A DNA stretch of 64,000 nucleotides, from NCBI GenBank assembly GCA_902768985.1, contig CACXNA010000004.1, forward strand, positions 1 through 64,000, given 5' to 3'. The notes under the pieces were generated by a model. The model saw only the letters and a list, made by a program, of their open reading frames with translations, was not told the origin of the DNA and did no database searches. The DNA comes from an uncultured Bacteroidia bacterium (lineage in GTDB: Bacteria; Bacteroidota; Bacteroidia; Bacteroidales; UBA932). Shown in pieces: positions 8,590 through 16,866 of this stretch. The position numbers and the translations under genes were made by a program. Position 1 is the first letter of the stretch, and each line of letters opens with the position of its first letter.

Positions 8590-10038
8590 TTACTGGTTCC
8601 GAACAGACTGGAAGAGGTATAAGAGCGGGAAGATTTCCAGACGGCCGATCAACATCTCCACCATGCCAAATGCCTTGAGAACGGCCGGGAATGCGGCGTA
8701 ATTCGACATGGAGCCCACCTCCCCAAAGCCGGGTCCCACATTTCCGATACAGGCGACCGAGGCCGTGACGCCCGTGGTGAAATCCAGGCCGAAAGCGATA
8801 TTGACGGCCGCAAAGAGCACCACGACGAGCAGGTAGCAGAATATGTAGCCGTAGGCGTCATTCACCTGGTCGTCCGGGCGTATCCGCCCGTCGACGCGGA
8901 CAAAATGAATGGCGTGGGGCGAAACGGTCTGGGTCACCTTCCGGTGGATACCTTTGGTGGCCAGGATCACCCGGTCTATCTTGATGCCGCCCGAGGTGGA
9001 ACCGGAGCAGCCGCAAATCAACGAACATACGATCAGCACCGCCACACTGAGCGGCGGCCAAAGCGTGGTGTCTTCCGTGGCGAAACCCGTGGTGGTAGAG
9101 ATGGACACGACCTGGAATGCCGCATCCCGAAAGGCCGACCAGAATGAAGACTCGATTCCCTTGGACAGCAGATCCACCGTCACAATCGCAATGGCGATAC
9201 CCACCAGCGAAAGAAAGACCTTGATGGTCTCGGATTTCCAGATATATCGGGGACGTCCCCTCAGCAGGGCCAGGAACAGGATACCGAAATGAACGCCGGC
9301 AGCGAGCATGGCAACGGTCAGGACGACTTCCGAGGCCGGATTGGCATAGAAAGCGATGCTGGTGTTCCTGGTACAGAACCCACAGGTGCTGCATGCGGAC
9401 ATCGCATTGGTAGCGGCATCAAACCAGCCCATACCGGTCATCTTCAGCGAAAAAAAGGTCACAAGCGTCAGCGCAACGTAGGTAATCAGCATCTTGTTGG
9501 CGAAACTGCCCGTGCGCTCCCCCGAGAAGGGTTCCCGGGCCATGGCGGAGATCTCGGCGCCGGACAGCGTCGACTTGTCCGAGCCGACCGCCACCATGGA
9601 AAAGAGCGTAACAATGCCAACGCCGCCCACCCAGGCCGTGGAAATGCGCCAAAACTGCAACCCGCGCGGGAGCGCTTCAATATCGTTCAGGATGGATGCA
9701 CCGGTGGTCGTAAAACCCGAGACACTCTCAAAGATCGCGTTGATGGGAGTAAACTCCCGTCCATAGAATAGGAAAGGGAGCATGCCGAAAAGGCACGCCA
9801 TCACCCAGGCTCCGACCACGATGCAGTTTCCCTCCCGGAACGTAAGTTTGTGATACCCCTTCCGGACAAAGATCAACGGATAGGTGCCGACCAGGATGGT
9901 CAGGATGGTCGCGTGCAACAAAGGCATCCGGCTCTCGTCGCCAGGCGTCAGGCATGCGACAAAAGCGGACACGGCCATCAAAGCAGCCACAGACAGCAGC
10001 GAGATGCCGATAAACCAGATAATAACTTTCCAATTCAT
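8590..10038 (-). CDS. trkH: TrkH family potassium uptake protein
   Basis: 482-residue K+ translocating subunit with four repeated M1-P-M2 units. Filter-like segments are visible: TTGASIL (P1), STCGFC (P2), TTTGFAT (P3) and GNVGPGF (P4), plus the gate-like SGSTSGGIK. TrkH normally works with the cytoplasmic nucleotide-binding TrkA; no trkA is present in the window. The start at 10038 (MNWKVI) is preferred over in-frame starts at 10050 and 10077, because the -7 box at 10068-10061 places transcription initiation close to 10050. It is divergent from the OxyR-like gene. Confidence 0.93.
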   Translation of the reverse strand: MNWKVIIWFIGISLLSVAALMAVSAFVACLTPGDESRMPLLHATILTILVGTYPLIFVRKGYHKLTFREGNCIVVGAWVMACLFGMLPFLFYGREFTPINAIFESVSGFTTTGASILNDIEALPRGLQFWRISTAWVGGVGIVTLFSMVAVGSDKSTLSGAEISAMAREPFSGERTGSFANKMLITYVALTLVTFFSLKMTGMGWFDAATNAMSACSTCGFCTRNTSIAFYANPASEVVLTVAMLAAGVHFGILFLALLRGRPRYIWKSETIKVFLSLVGIAIAIVTVDLLSKGIESSFWSAFRDAAFQVVSISTTTGFATEDTTLWPPLSVAVLIVCSLICGCSGSTSGGIKIDRVILATKGIHRKVTQTVSPHAIHFVRVDGRIRPDDQVNDAYGYIFCYLLVVVLFAAVNIAFGLDFTTGVTASVACIGNVGPGFGEVGSMSNYAAFPAVLKAFGMVEMLIGRLEIFPLLYLFQSVRNQ

Positions 10039-10060
10039 GCCTTTCGTCATTTTGACGGGG

Positions 10061-10068
10061 CAAAGATA
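10061..10068 (-). promoter_or_regulatory. -7 box of trkH
   Basis: TATCTTTG on the minus strand, 22 nt before the chosen trkH start. The implied transcription start lies just 5' of the second potential start codon, which supports translation from 10038. Confidence 0.6.
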
Positions 10069-10103
10069 TTTCCACAAAAGCCATTTATCAATATGATTAT
10101 TTT

Positions 10104-10127
10104 TATATTTGCATTGATAAAATCAAT
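10104..10127 (+). promoter_or_regulatory. -7 box and palindromic operator candidate of the OxyR-like gene
   Basis: TATATTTG at 10104-10111 is followed at 10113-10127 by the perfect palindrome ATTGAT-AAA-ATCAAT. A partial related motif (ATCAATATGAT) lies upstream at 10087-10097. The T-N-A symmetry and the location next to a LysR-family gene suggest an autoregulatory site that could also affect trkH. No binding evidence exists. Confidence 0.5.
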
Positions 10128-10141
10128 AAGCAAAGAGCGGT

Positions 10142-11068
10142 ATGACACTGCAGCAATTGCGATATATCGTTGCCATAGACGATTACAGGCATTTCGGCAA
10201 GGCTGCCGAAGCCTGCGGCCTGACCCAGTCAACCCTGAGCCTGATGGTCAAAAAACTGGAGGACGAACTGGACGTGCGCATCTTCGACCGGGAAGCCCAC
10301 CCGGTCACGCCGACGGAGATCGGTAGGAAAATCATCGACCGGGCAAAGGTCGTCCTGTACAATGCAGAGCAGATTTCCGAGCTCACCCGCACGGAAAAGG
10401 ACCTTTTGTCCGGATCGCTTCGCATTGCACTCATTTCGACGGTCGCGTCCGTTTTGGTCCCGGGGCTATTCAAAAACATCAGCACGCAATATCCCGCCCT
10501 CTCCTTGCAGACGGAGGAGATGCTCACCAGTACCGTCAAAGAGAAATTGCGGAAGGCCGAAGTGGACATGGGAATCCTGGCCGGCCCGGTCAACGAAGTG
10601 GACCTGCTGGAGATTCCGCTCTATCACGAGCGGTTCCTGGCCTATGTGTCGCCGGGCAACCCGGCCTACGCGCAGGATTGCATCCGATACGAGACCATTT
10701 TCAAACAGCCCGTCTGGATCATCCGGGACGGGCTTCGGCAATGGGACCCCACCGAGCTGGGCCGGGGCGAGAAGGTCACCTACGAGCGATTCTTCGAAGG
10801 CGGACGCGTCGGAACGCTGATCCAGGTCGTGAACGACAACGGCGGCATGACCATTATCCCGGAGACGCACAGCAACCTGATCATGTTCAGCCAGCAGCAG
10901 TGTCTCCGTCCGATCGTGGACCCCGTCCCCAGCAGGACCATCTCGCTGGTCGTCCGGGCCGACTACATCCACGAAGCCAAGCTGAACGCTGTAGTCGATG
11001 CGGTCAAGCGCATCATCCCCGGCGTCCTGCTCGACAACGTGATCCGCAAGGGGCACCTGACGCTATAG
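10142..11068 (+). CDS. OxyR-like LysR-type regulator lacking the redox cysteines
   Basis: 308-residue LysR protein: winged HTH at residues 1-60 (FGKAAEACGLTQSTLSLMVKKLE), then a periplasmic-binding-protein-like effector domain. Overall sequence follows OxyR (for example the C-terminal GGMTIIPE region). However, the segment that in OxyR reads DGHCLRDQ...C is IIRDGLRQWDPTEL here. Neither peroxide-reactive Cys is present; the few other Cys residues lie elsewhere. It therefore should not sense H2O2 by disulfide formation. Divergent from trkH across a 103-nt region, which suggests it may regulate K+ uptake or itself; this is inference. Possible role: a paralogue with a different ligand. Confidence 0.85.
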   Translation: MTLQQLRYIVAIDDYRHFGKAAEACGLTQSTLSLMVKKLEDELDVRIFDREAHPVTPTEIGRKIIDRAKVVLYNAEQISELTRTEKDLLSGSLRIALISTVASVLVPGLFKNISTQYPALSLQTEEMLTSTVKEKLRKAEVDMGILAGPVNEVDLLEIPLYHERFLAYVSPGNPAYAQDCIRYETIFKQPVWIIRDGLRQWDPTELGRGEKVTYERFFEGGRVGTLIQVVNDNGGMTIIPETHSNLIMFSQQQCLRPIVDPVPSRTISLVVRADYIHEAKLNAVVDAVKRIIPGVLLDNVIRKGHLTL

Positions 11069-11107
11069 CCTGGCGGCAATCCTCATTTCTAATGATTGTG
11101 GCGAGCG

Positions 11108-12592
11108 CTACTTCACCGGCTGGCCCAGCTCGGAGGCCTCGGCGTCGGAGGCGTCCAGCTTGAAGACCATGAAGTTGGGGCTCTCCTGCGTGCAGGGAGT
11201 CCACACGCCGCCGTCCGGGCCGTTGGGATCGCTGTACTTGGCGAAGTTGGTCCAGGCGGTCAGCATTTTCTCGGAGAGGTCCCAGTCGCCCTGGGTCCAG
11301 GGGCGCCAGCAGTGCTGGAGCGACTTGAACACGAACCACAGGTCGGAAGAGTGGAACGCGCCCTGCAGACGGTCCTCGGGGTGGGAACCGTCGTCCGGCA
11401 GCGGACGGGCGAACTCGTAGGCCCAGGCGGTGTTGCCTTTGGCCTGGCGGTCCTGGCAGAAAGCCACGATGCCGGCGGACATGTCGCCCATGTCGTTCAT
11501 CGTGTAGCCGATCATGTACGGTACATCGGCCAGCGAGCCGTCGGCGGCCGCATCGTCAAAGATCTTGACGGACACGTGGCCGTCGATGATCGGGGTGATG
11601 GTGATGCCGGGCTTGCCCGTGGCGGAAGTATAGAGGGCGGAAGCGGCGTGGACGGCGTCCGTTGCCGCAGCGCGCATTTTCTTCAGGTCGGTCAGGCCGG
11701 CCCAGTCCATGACGGCCTTGCCTTCGGCTTCAGCCTCCTGGAGCGTCTGGCCGCCGAACATCATTTTGATCATGGAAGGCGGGACAGCCGGGCCGCCACC
11801 GGCCAGGGAGAAGCTCTGGTTCTTGACCACGTTCAGGCCGTTGGCGCTCATGATCACCGCCTTGTGGAAGTACGGCTGGGCGAGCGGCGAAGCGCAGAGC
11901 GTGCGGACGCTGCCGCCGCCGGCGCTCTGGCCGAAGATCATCACGTTGTCCGGATCGCCGCCGAACTGGGCGATGTTCTTCTTCACCCACTTCAGGGACT
12001 CGATCTGGTCCAGGATGCCGTAGTTGCCGGAGACGCCGTCCGGGCTCTCGGCGGAGAGTTCAGGGTGCGCCATGAAGCCGAAAATGCCGAGGCGGTAGTT
12101 GATGGACACCAGGATGACATCCTTGGCGGCCCACTCCTGCGCGTCGAACTCGGGCTCGGTGCCCCAACCCTCGCGGTAGCCGCCGCCGTGGATCCACACG
12201 GCCACGGGGGCCTTGCGGTCCACCTGGCCGGGATATTTGGTCCAGACATTCAGATACAGGCAGTCCTCGCTGCACTGCTTCTCTTCGCCATAGCCCCACT
12301 CCGTGAAATAGTTGCCCGGATAGTGAACGGCCTGGTAGCTCGGGTGGCCGAATTCGTCGGCCTGCAGGACGCCCTCCCAGGGCTGCACCGGCTGCGGCGC
12401 TTTCCAGCGCAGGTCGCCGATGGGCGGCGCGGCGTAAGGGATACCCTTGTAAACGAAGACGCCGTCGAGATCGGCGGCGACACCCTGCACCTGTCCCCCT
12501 TCGATGTCGAGGACGGGGCAGACTTTTTCGGAACAATTGCATGCGCCCAGGGTCATGGCCAGGGCAAGAAGCGCGAAGAATCTGAGTTTCAT
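11108..12592 (-). CDS. Type-B carboxylesterase lipoprotein
   Basis: 494-residue esterase with a lipoprotein signal (LALAMTLGAC, lipid attachment at the Cys near residue 18). Family marks in order: VFVYKGIPYAAPP, EDCLYLNVW, IHGGGYREG (oxyanion hole), and the nucleophile elbow GQSAGG with the catalytic Ser near residue 220. In most carboxylesterases the elbow is GESAGG, so Gln is a variant. The C-terminal part holds the expected acid and His. It probably hydrolyses ester side groups of glycans or dietary esters at the cell surface or periplasm. It converges with the LysR gene and is divergent from the SGNH lipoprotein gene. Confidence 0.93.
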   Translation of the reverse strand: MKLRFFALLALAMTLGACNCSEKVCPVLDIEGGQVQGVAADLDGVFVYKGIPYAAPPIGDLRWKAPQPVQPWEGVLQADEFGHPSYQAVHYPGNYFTEWGYGEEKQCSEDCLYLNVWTKYPGQVDRKAPVAVWIHGGGYREGWGTEPEFDAQEWAAKDVILVSINYRLGIFGFMAHPELSAESPDGVSGNYGILDQIESLKWVKKNIAQFGGDPDNVMIFGQSAGGGSVRTLCASPLAQPYFHKAVIMSANGLNVVKNQSFSLAGGGPAVPPSMIKMMFGGQTLQEAEAEGKAVMDWAGLTDLKKMRAAATDAVHAASALYTSATGKPGITITPIIDGHVSVKIFDDAAADGSLADVPYMIGYTMNDMGDMSAGIVAFCQDRQAKGNTAWAYEFARPLPDDGSHPEDRLQGAFHSSDLWFVFKSLQHCWRPWTQGDWDLSEKMLTAWTNFAKYSDPNGPDGGVWTPCTQESPNFMVFKLDASDAEASELGQPVK

Positions 12593-12619
12593 ATTGGCAA
12601 ATTATAGTGTTTCGAGGTA

Positions 12620-12647
12620 CAAATTTAAGAAATAATGGCTACATTTG
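12620..12647. promoter_or_regulatory. Divergent -7 boxes for the carboxylesterase and SGNH genes
   Basis: TAAATTTG on the minus strand (12627-12620) lies 27 nt before the carboxylesterase start. TACATTTG on the plus strand (12640-12647) lies 22 nt before the SGNH lipoprotein start. The two boxes are separated by only 12 bp. Confidence 0.55.
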
Positions 12648-12669
12648 AGGGATTTCATAAGAAAACATC

Positions 12670-13329
12670 ATGAAGAGAATTTTGTTCCTGATTCTGCTGA
12701 CCGCCTCCGTCTTCACGGCGTGCTCTCAGCCCAAGAAGGTCTCCATCCTGGGAGACTCCTACTCCACCTACGAAGGCTACAATCCGGAAGGGTACAATCC
12801 GTTCTACCCGAACGACCGCAACGACGTCACCAGCCCCGACCAGACCTGGTGGAGCCTGTACATCAACGCCAAGGGCTATGAGTTGGATCAGAACAACTCC
12901 TGGGGCGGCACCACCATCTGCAGCACCGGCTATTTCGGGCGCGTCAACTACGAATCCTCCTTCATGGGCCGCGTGGACATGCTCGGCGACCCGGACATCA
13001 TCTTCCTCTTCGGCGGCACGAACGACGCCTGGTCCCGCGCCCCGATCGGCGAGTACCAGTGGTCCGACTGGACCCAGGAGGACTGCAAGGCCTTCCGTCC
13101 GGCCCTCGCCTACCTGCTGGACACCCTGCAGAAGAAATATCCCAAGGCCAAGATCGTTTCGATCCTGAACTCCGAGCTGCAGGAAGAGGTCAATGAATCC
13201 ATGCGCGAGGTTTGCAAGCACTACAACGTCCAGCTCGTCGAGCTGCACGACATCGAGAAGCAGAACGGCCACCCGTCCATCGCCGGTATGCAGAGTATCT
13301 GCGACCAGCTGCTGGAGGCGGGGCTGTAG
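12670..13329 (+). CDS. SGNH/GDSL hydrolase lipoprotein
   Basis: 219 residues. A lipoprotein signal ends at FTAC (Cys near residue 18). Block I is ILGDSYS with the nucleophile Ser, block III is FGGTNDAW, and block V is GHPSIAGM with the catalytic His. The fold is used by carbohydrate acetylesterases, lipases and thioesterases. Its pairing with a divergent secreted carboxylesterase suggests deacylation of glycans, which is inference. The gene ends 1 nt before the stop of the convergent aldo/keto reductase gene. Confidence 0.88.
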   Translation: MKRILFLILLTASVFTACSQPKKVSILGDSYSTYEGYNPEGYNPFYPNDRNDVTSPDQTWWSLYINAKGYELDQNNSWGGTTICSTGYFGRVNYESSFMGRVDMLGDPDIIFLFGGTNDAWSRAPIGEYQWSDWTQEDCKAFRPALAYLLDTLQKKYPKAKIVSILNSELQEEVNESMREVCKHYNVQLVELHDIEKQNGHPSIAGMQSICDQLLEAGL

Positions 13330-13330
13330 T

Positions 13331-14515
13331 TTAGCGCCGGCCAAACATAAAGCGCCGGCCCATTTTTACTGCTAATTTGACAGGCCAGGGAAGCAATGCT
13401 TTCTCGGCCTTTTTCAATTGTTCGCGAATGGGAATGCCCTGCGGGCAATGCTTCTCGCATTTGCCGCACTGGACGCACTGCGAGGCGAAGGACGGCTCGG
13501 CCGACAGGGCGACCGCCTGGAAGAAATGGCGCCAGCCGGACACCTTGGACTCCGTGTACATCAGGTTATAGCTGCTGAAGTAGCCCGGGATGTCCACTCC
13601 CTTGGGGCAGGGCATGCAGTAGCGGCAGCCGGTGCAGCCCACTTTCTCCTTCTCCCGGATGATGTCCAGGATGCGCTGCAGGAAGGCGCGGTCCTCCGCC
13701 GAGAAGGCGCCGACGGCCGCCTCCGAAGCGATCCGCACGTTTTCTTCCACCATGGCGAGGGAATTCATGCCCGACAGCACGACGGTAACCTCCGGCTGGT
13801 CCCAGAGCCAGCGCAGGCCCCAGTCGGCCGGGCTCCAGCCGCGCTCGTGCCGGGCCATGAGCTGCTTCGCGGCCTCCGGGAGCTTGTTCACCAGCTTGCC
13901 GCCGCGCAGCGGCTCCATGATGACCACGGGAATGCCCCGGGCCGCGGCGGCCTTCAGGCCGACCACGCCCGCCTGCGTCGTCTCGTCGAGGTAGTTGTAC
14001 TGGATCTGGCAGAAATCCCAGTCATAGTCGGCCAGGATCTTCATGAAATTGTCGCTGTTGCCGTGGTAGGAGAAGCCGATGTTGCGGATGGCGCACGCGG
14101 CTTTCTTCTCCGCGATCCAGTCCAGCACGCCCACGGTCTTGAGCCGCTCCCACTGCGCGATGTCGGTCAAGTGGTGCATCAGGTAGTAGTCGACGCGGTC
14201 CGTCCGCAGGCGGGACAGTTCCTCGTCGAAATACTTGTCAAGCGAATCACGGTTTTTCACCAAATACTGAGGCAGTTTGGTGGCGATGCGGACCTGGTCA
14301 CGCAACCCGTTGCGCTCGAGGATCTCGCCGAGCGCCGCCTCGCTGCCGGGATAAATGTAGGCCGTGTCGAGGTAGTTCACGCCGGCCCGGATGGCCGCCA
14401 GCAGCTCCTGCTCGGTCTTGTCGATGTCCACGCCGCTGCCCTTCCGGCTGAAACGCATACAGCCGTACCCGAGGATGGAGAGTTCTTCTCCGTGTTTATC
14501 TTTCCTGTATTGCAT
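13331..14515 (-). CDS. Aldo/keto reductase with C-terminal [4Fe-4S] ferredoxin-like domain
   Basis: 394 residues. A TIM-barrel AKR domain (about 1-290) contains GYGCMRFS, YLDTAYIYPGSE with the catalytic Asp and Tyr, an ATKLP Lys and the YYLMHHL His. The C-terminal extension has CTGCRYCMPCPKGVDIP and CVQCGKCEKHCPQGI, two Cys clusters for Fe-S centres. This fused class is common in anaerobes and is probably linked to ferredoxin-type electron donors; its substrate is unknown. The start at 14515 (MQYRKD) is preferred to 14524 because the -7 box TAATTTTG (14537-14530) lies only 5 nt from the latter. Confidence 0.92.
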   Translation of the reverse strand: MQYRKDKHGEELSILGYGCMRFSRKGSGVDIDKTEQELLAAIRAGVNYLDTAYIYPGSEAALGEILERNGLRDQVRIATKLPQYLVKNRDSLDKYFDEELSRLRTDRVDYYLMHHLTDIAQWERLKTVGVLDWIAEKKAACAIRNIGFSYHGNSDNFMKILADYDWDFCQIQYNYLDETTQAGVVGLKAAAARGIPVVIMEPLRGGKLVNKLPEAAKQLMARHERGWSPADWGLRWLWDQPEVTVVLSGMNSLAMVEENVRIASEAAVGAFSAEDRAFLQRILDIIREKEKVGCTGCRYCMPCPKGVDIPGYFSSYNLMYTESKVSGWRHFFQAVALSAEPSFASQCVQCGKCEKHCPQGIPIREQLKKAEKALLPWPVKLAVKMGRRFMFGRR

Positions 14516-14528
14516 GTTCCCCATGTAT

Positions 14529-14558
14529 GCAAAATTAAGAATCTTTTTGATATATTTG
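14529..14558. promoter_or_regulatory. Divergent promoter pair between the AKR and the flavodoxin relic
   Basis: The minus-strand box TAATTTTG is at 14537-14530 and the plus-strand box TATATTTG at 14551-14558. The 21 bp from 14529 to 14549 are identical to 22355-22375 in another divergent promoter of this window. Confidence 0.6.
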
Positions 14559-14594
14559 CAAATAACACTTCCACACCAATTATCATCCACAAAC

Positions 14595-14849
14595 ATGGTC
14601 AGAAGGACATTCCTCAAGAAAGCGGCCCTCGCCGCTGTCGGCACGGCGGCCTTTGCATCGCCGCTCTCCGCCACACTCAATAATTCAGAAACCCGCATGA
14701 AAGTACTGTTGATCAACGGCAGTCCCCGCCCGGACGGCAACACCTTCTGCGCCCTGCAGGAGATTGAGACGCAACTGAAGAAGCAGGGCATCGAAACCGA
14801 AATCTTCCAGATCGGCGCGCAGCCGGCTTTCACGAACTTTATCCGATAA
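14595..14849 (+). pseudogene. Truncated Tat-signal flavodoxin-family (NADPH-dependent FMN reductase-like) relic
   Basis: 84 residues: a twin-arginine signal (VRRTFLKK followed by an Ala-rich hydrophobic stretch, about 1-26), then the flavodoxin start KVLLINGSPRPDGNT (FMN phosphate loop) and ETEIFQIG. The family normally has about 180-200 residues after the signal, including a CxxC-type segment right after this point. Here the frame ends with AFTNFIR and a stop. The lost portion is about two thirds of the domain, so no FMN site can form. The gene still has a good -7 box (14551-14558), and its stop is 3 nt before the next start. This looks like an internal deletion joined to the following gene. 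Confidence 0.7.
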
Positions 14850-14852
14850 AGC

Positions 14853-15665
14853 ATGAGACAGATCCTGATCACCCTCGCGTTGTGCCTGGCCGCACTGGGC
14901 CTCAACGCACAAGACTACAAGCGGATCAACGACATCAGCTACACCGCCAAGACCGACGCATACGCGCAGGAGCGCCTGAAGCTCGACGTCTATTACCCCG
15001 AAGGGCAGAAGGACTGCCCCGTCATCGTCTGGTTCCATGGCGGCGGCCTGGAAGGCGGCAACAAGGAGATTCCCGCCCAGCTGCAGAAGAAGGGCTGGGT
15101 CGTCGTCGGCGTGAACTACCGGCTGCTGCCGAAGGTGACGGTCCGCGAGACGCTGGACGATGCCGCCGAGGCCGTGGCCTGGGTGTTCCGCCACGCCGCC
15201 GAGTATGGCGGTGACCCCGCCAAGGTCGTGGTCACCGGCCACTCCGCCGGCGGCTACATCAGCTTGATGCTCTGCCTCAACAAGGCCTGGCTGGCAGGTT
15301 ACGGTGCCGACGCGGACAGCGTGTGGATGTACATCCCGTTCAGCGGGCAGGCCGTCACGCACTACAACGTCCGCAAGATGCAGGGCCTGCAGCCGCTGCA
15401 GGTCACCATCGACGAGTTCGCGCCCATCTACTGGGTGCGCGCGGACTGTCCGCCGCTGGTCCTCATTTGCGGGGACCGCGAGCTGGAGCTCTACGGCCGC
15501 TACGACGAGAACCAGTACCTCGCCCGCATGATGAAGCTGGTCGGCCACGAGAAGACCTACCTATACGAGTTGGACGGCCACGGCCACAACACCATGGTCG
15601 GTCCCAGCTTCCACATCCTCGAGACGCACATCAATCAGGCGCTGGGCCGGCGGGTATTTCAGTAG
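14853..15665 (+). CDS. Secreted alpha/beta hydrolase (BD-FAE/esterase-lipase type)
   Basis: 270 residues with a Sec signal peptide (about 1-20, ending LNAQ). The oxyanion motif is WFHGGGLEGG, the nucleophile elbow GHSAGGY, the acid is in LICGDRE and the catalytic His in DGHGHNTM. All are in the order expected for HSL-like/feruloyl-esterase-like enzymes. It starts 3 nt after the stop of the flavodoxin relic and probably depends on the relic's promoter. Natural substrate is unknown; a carbohydrate ester is the best guess. Confidence 0.9.
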   Translation: MRQILITLALCLAALGLNAQDYKRINDISYTAKTDAYAQERLKLDVYYPEGQKDCPVIVWFHGGGLEGGNKEIPAQLQKKGWVVVGVNYRLLPKVTVRETLDDAAEAVAWVFRHAAEYGGDPAKVVVTGHSAGGYISLMLCLNKAWLAGYGADADSVWMYIPFSGQAVTHYNVRKMQGLQPLQVTIDEFAPIYWVRADCPPLVLICGDRELELYGRYDENQYLARMMKLVGHEKTYLYELDGHGHNTMVGPSFHILETHINQALGRRVFQ

Positions 15666-15671
15666 TTTTGC

Positions 15672-15679
15672 TATCTTTG
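15672..15679 (+). promoter_or_regulatory. -7 box of the rubredoxin gene
   Basis: TATCTTTG, 30 nt upstream of the rubredoxin start and just after the hydrolase stop. Confidence 0.6.
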
Positions 15680-15709
15680 CACATTAACACGAACTAATTC
15701 CACATCCGT

Positions 15710-15868
15710 ATGAAAAAGTATGTATGCAACGTTTGCGGGTACGAGTATGACCCGCAGGCCGGCGACCCGGACAACGGGATTGCCCCCGGAACCGCCTTTG
15801 AAGACCTTCCCGCAGATTGGGTGTGCCCCCTGTGCGGCGTAGGGAAAGACGATTTCTCCGAACAATAA
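15710..15868 (+). CDS. Rubredoxin
   Basis: 52-residue electron-transfer protein with a single Fe(Cys)4 site. The ligands are in CNVCGY (residues 6-11) and CPLCGV (about 39-44), and the aromatic residues YEYDP, FEDLP and W before the second pair are present. Length and spacing match classical rubredoxins. In anaerobes it typically feeds electrons to rubrerythrin or superoxide reductase; none is adjacent here. It has its own -7 box and a strong terminator, so it is a monocistronic unit. Confidence 0.96.
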   Translation: MKKYVCNVCGYEYDPQAGDPDNGIAPGTAFEDLPADWVCPLCGVGKDDFSEQ

Positions 15869-15874
15869 AAGACG

Positions 15875-15903
15875 CGCCCGGGTTCCTCGCCCGGGCGTTT
15901 TCT
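15875..15903. terminator. Bidirectional intrinsic terminator between rubredoxin and the EamA transporter
   Basis: Perfect 8-bp stem CGCCCGGG (15875-15882) and CCCGGGCG (15890-15897). A T run follows on the plus strand and a T-rich stretch on the minus strand. It serves both convergent genes; the transporter stop codon overlaps its edge. Confidence 0.85.
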
Positions 15904-16789
15904 ATGATTTCCTGCGGAGGATGCGGCGGCTTTGGATGAGGACCGACAGGACGATTAGGGCGATCCCCAGCCAGAAGGAGAATCCGACCTCCCGGTATTC
16001 GCCGAACAGCAGGGCAGCGAAGGCGATGCTGTACACCGGCTCGAGATTGTAGGTCAGGTTGACCGTGAACGCCGACAGCGTCCGGAGCGCCTGCAGCTGG
16101 AACAGGAACGGCAGGACGGTGAAGACGGAACCCAGCAGGAGCAGCCACCAGACATCATTCCCTTGCGGAGCCAGGTTGGCTCCGGGGAAGGTCCACGTGT
16201 AAAGCGGGATCAGCAGTGACAGCAGGAAGATGCCGCCGACGATCTCGTACAGGAGCATCGTGGCGCTGTCCTCCCCCGTCTCCCGCGCCACGTTGATGTT
16301 GACCAGCGCGAACAGCGAATAAATGGCCGCCGAGAGCAGGCCGAGGACGATGCCCAGGCGGTAGCGGACGTCCAGGCTGAAAATGAGCAGGACCCCCGCG
16401 ATGGCGATGAAACTGATCAGCACCTCCACCAACGAGATCCGTTTCCGGTTGATGAGCGGATCCAGGAGCGTCGTGAAGAAACAGGAGGTCGCGATGCACG
16501 CCACGCCGATGGAGACGTTGGAGGCCTGGATACTGGCGTAGAAGGCGACCCAGTGGAGGGAAAGCAGGAAGCCGCAGGCAGCAATTTTGACGAAAGATTT
16601 CCAGGGCATTCTGTGCAGGCGGCCCATCAGGGCCATCACCAGCGCCAGCACGACGACGCTCACCATCATCCGGTACCACACCAGCGGCAGGCCGCCCAGG
16701 GAGATGAGCCGGCCGAAAAGGCCCGTCCAACCCGCCAGGAGGACCGCAATGTGGAGAATCACCAGCGTCCTGTTTTCTTTCGTACCCAT
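15902..16789 (-). CDS. EamA (DMT superfamily) transporter
   Basis: 295 residues with ten hydrophobic helices arranged as two EamA repeats of about 140 residues. Typical features are LPLVWYRM in helix 2, the HWVAFYASIQ segment, and LTYNLEPVYSIAFAALLFGE in the second repeat. Members export or import small metabolites such as amino acids; the substrate is not predictable. It has its own -7 box on the minus strand (TATTTTTG, 16820-16813), divergent from the DUF4250 gene. Confidence 0.88.
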   Translation of the reverse strand: MGTKENRTLVILHIAVLLAGWTGLFGRLISLGGLPLVWYRMMVSVVVLALVMALMGRLHRMPWKSFVKIAACGFLLSLHWVAFYASIQASNVSIGVACIATSCFFTTLLDPLINRKRISLVEVLISFIAIAGVLLIFSLDVRYRLGIVLGLLSAAIYSLFALVNINVARETGEDSATMLLYEIVGGIFLLSLLIPLYTWTFPGANLAPQGNDVWWLLLLGSVFTVLPFLFQLQALRTLSAFTVNLTYNLEPVYSIAFAALLFGEYREVGFSFWLGIALIVLSVLIQSRRILRRKS

Positions 16790-16812
16790 AACATATTATG
16801 ATTTTGCGGCTG

Positions 16813-16849
16813 CAAAAATAACAATCCTGTATGAAATTGCATATCTTTG
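16813..16849. promoter_or_regulatory. Divergent -7 boxes for EamA and DUF4250 genes
   Basis: Minus-strand TATTTTTG (16820-16813) and plus-strand TATCTTTG (16842-16849). They sit 23 nt from the EamA start and 17 nt from the DUF4250 start. Confidence 0.5.
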
Positions 16850-16866
16850 CGGGCCAAATTGAGCAT

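Noticed and set aside
8590..10038. trkH as a complete K+ uptake system
   Set aside because: No trkA gene lies in the window; the neighbour is a CDF metal exporter with its own promoter.
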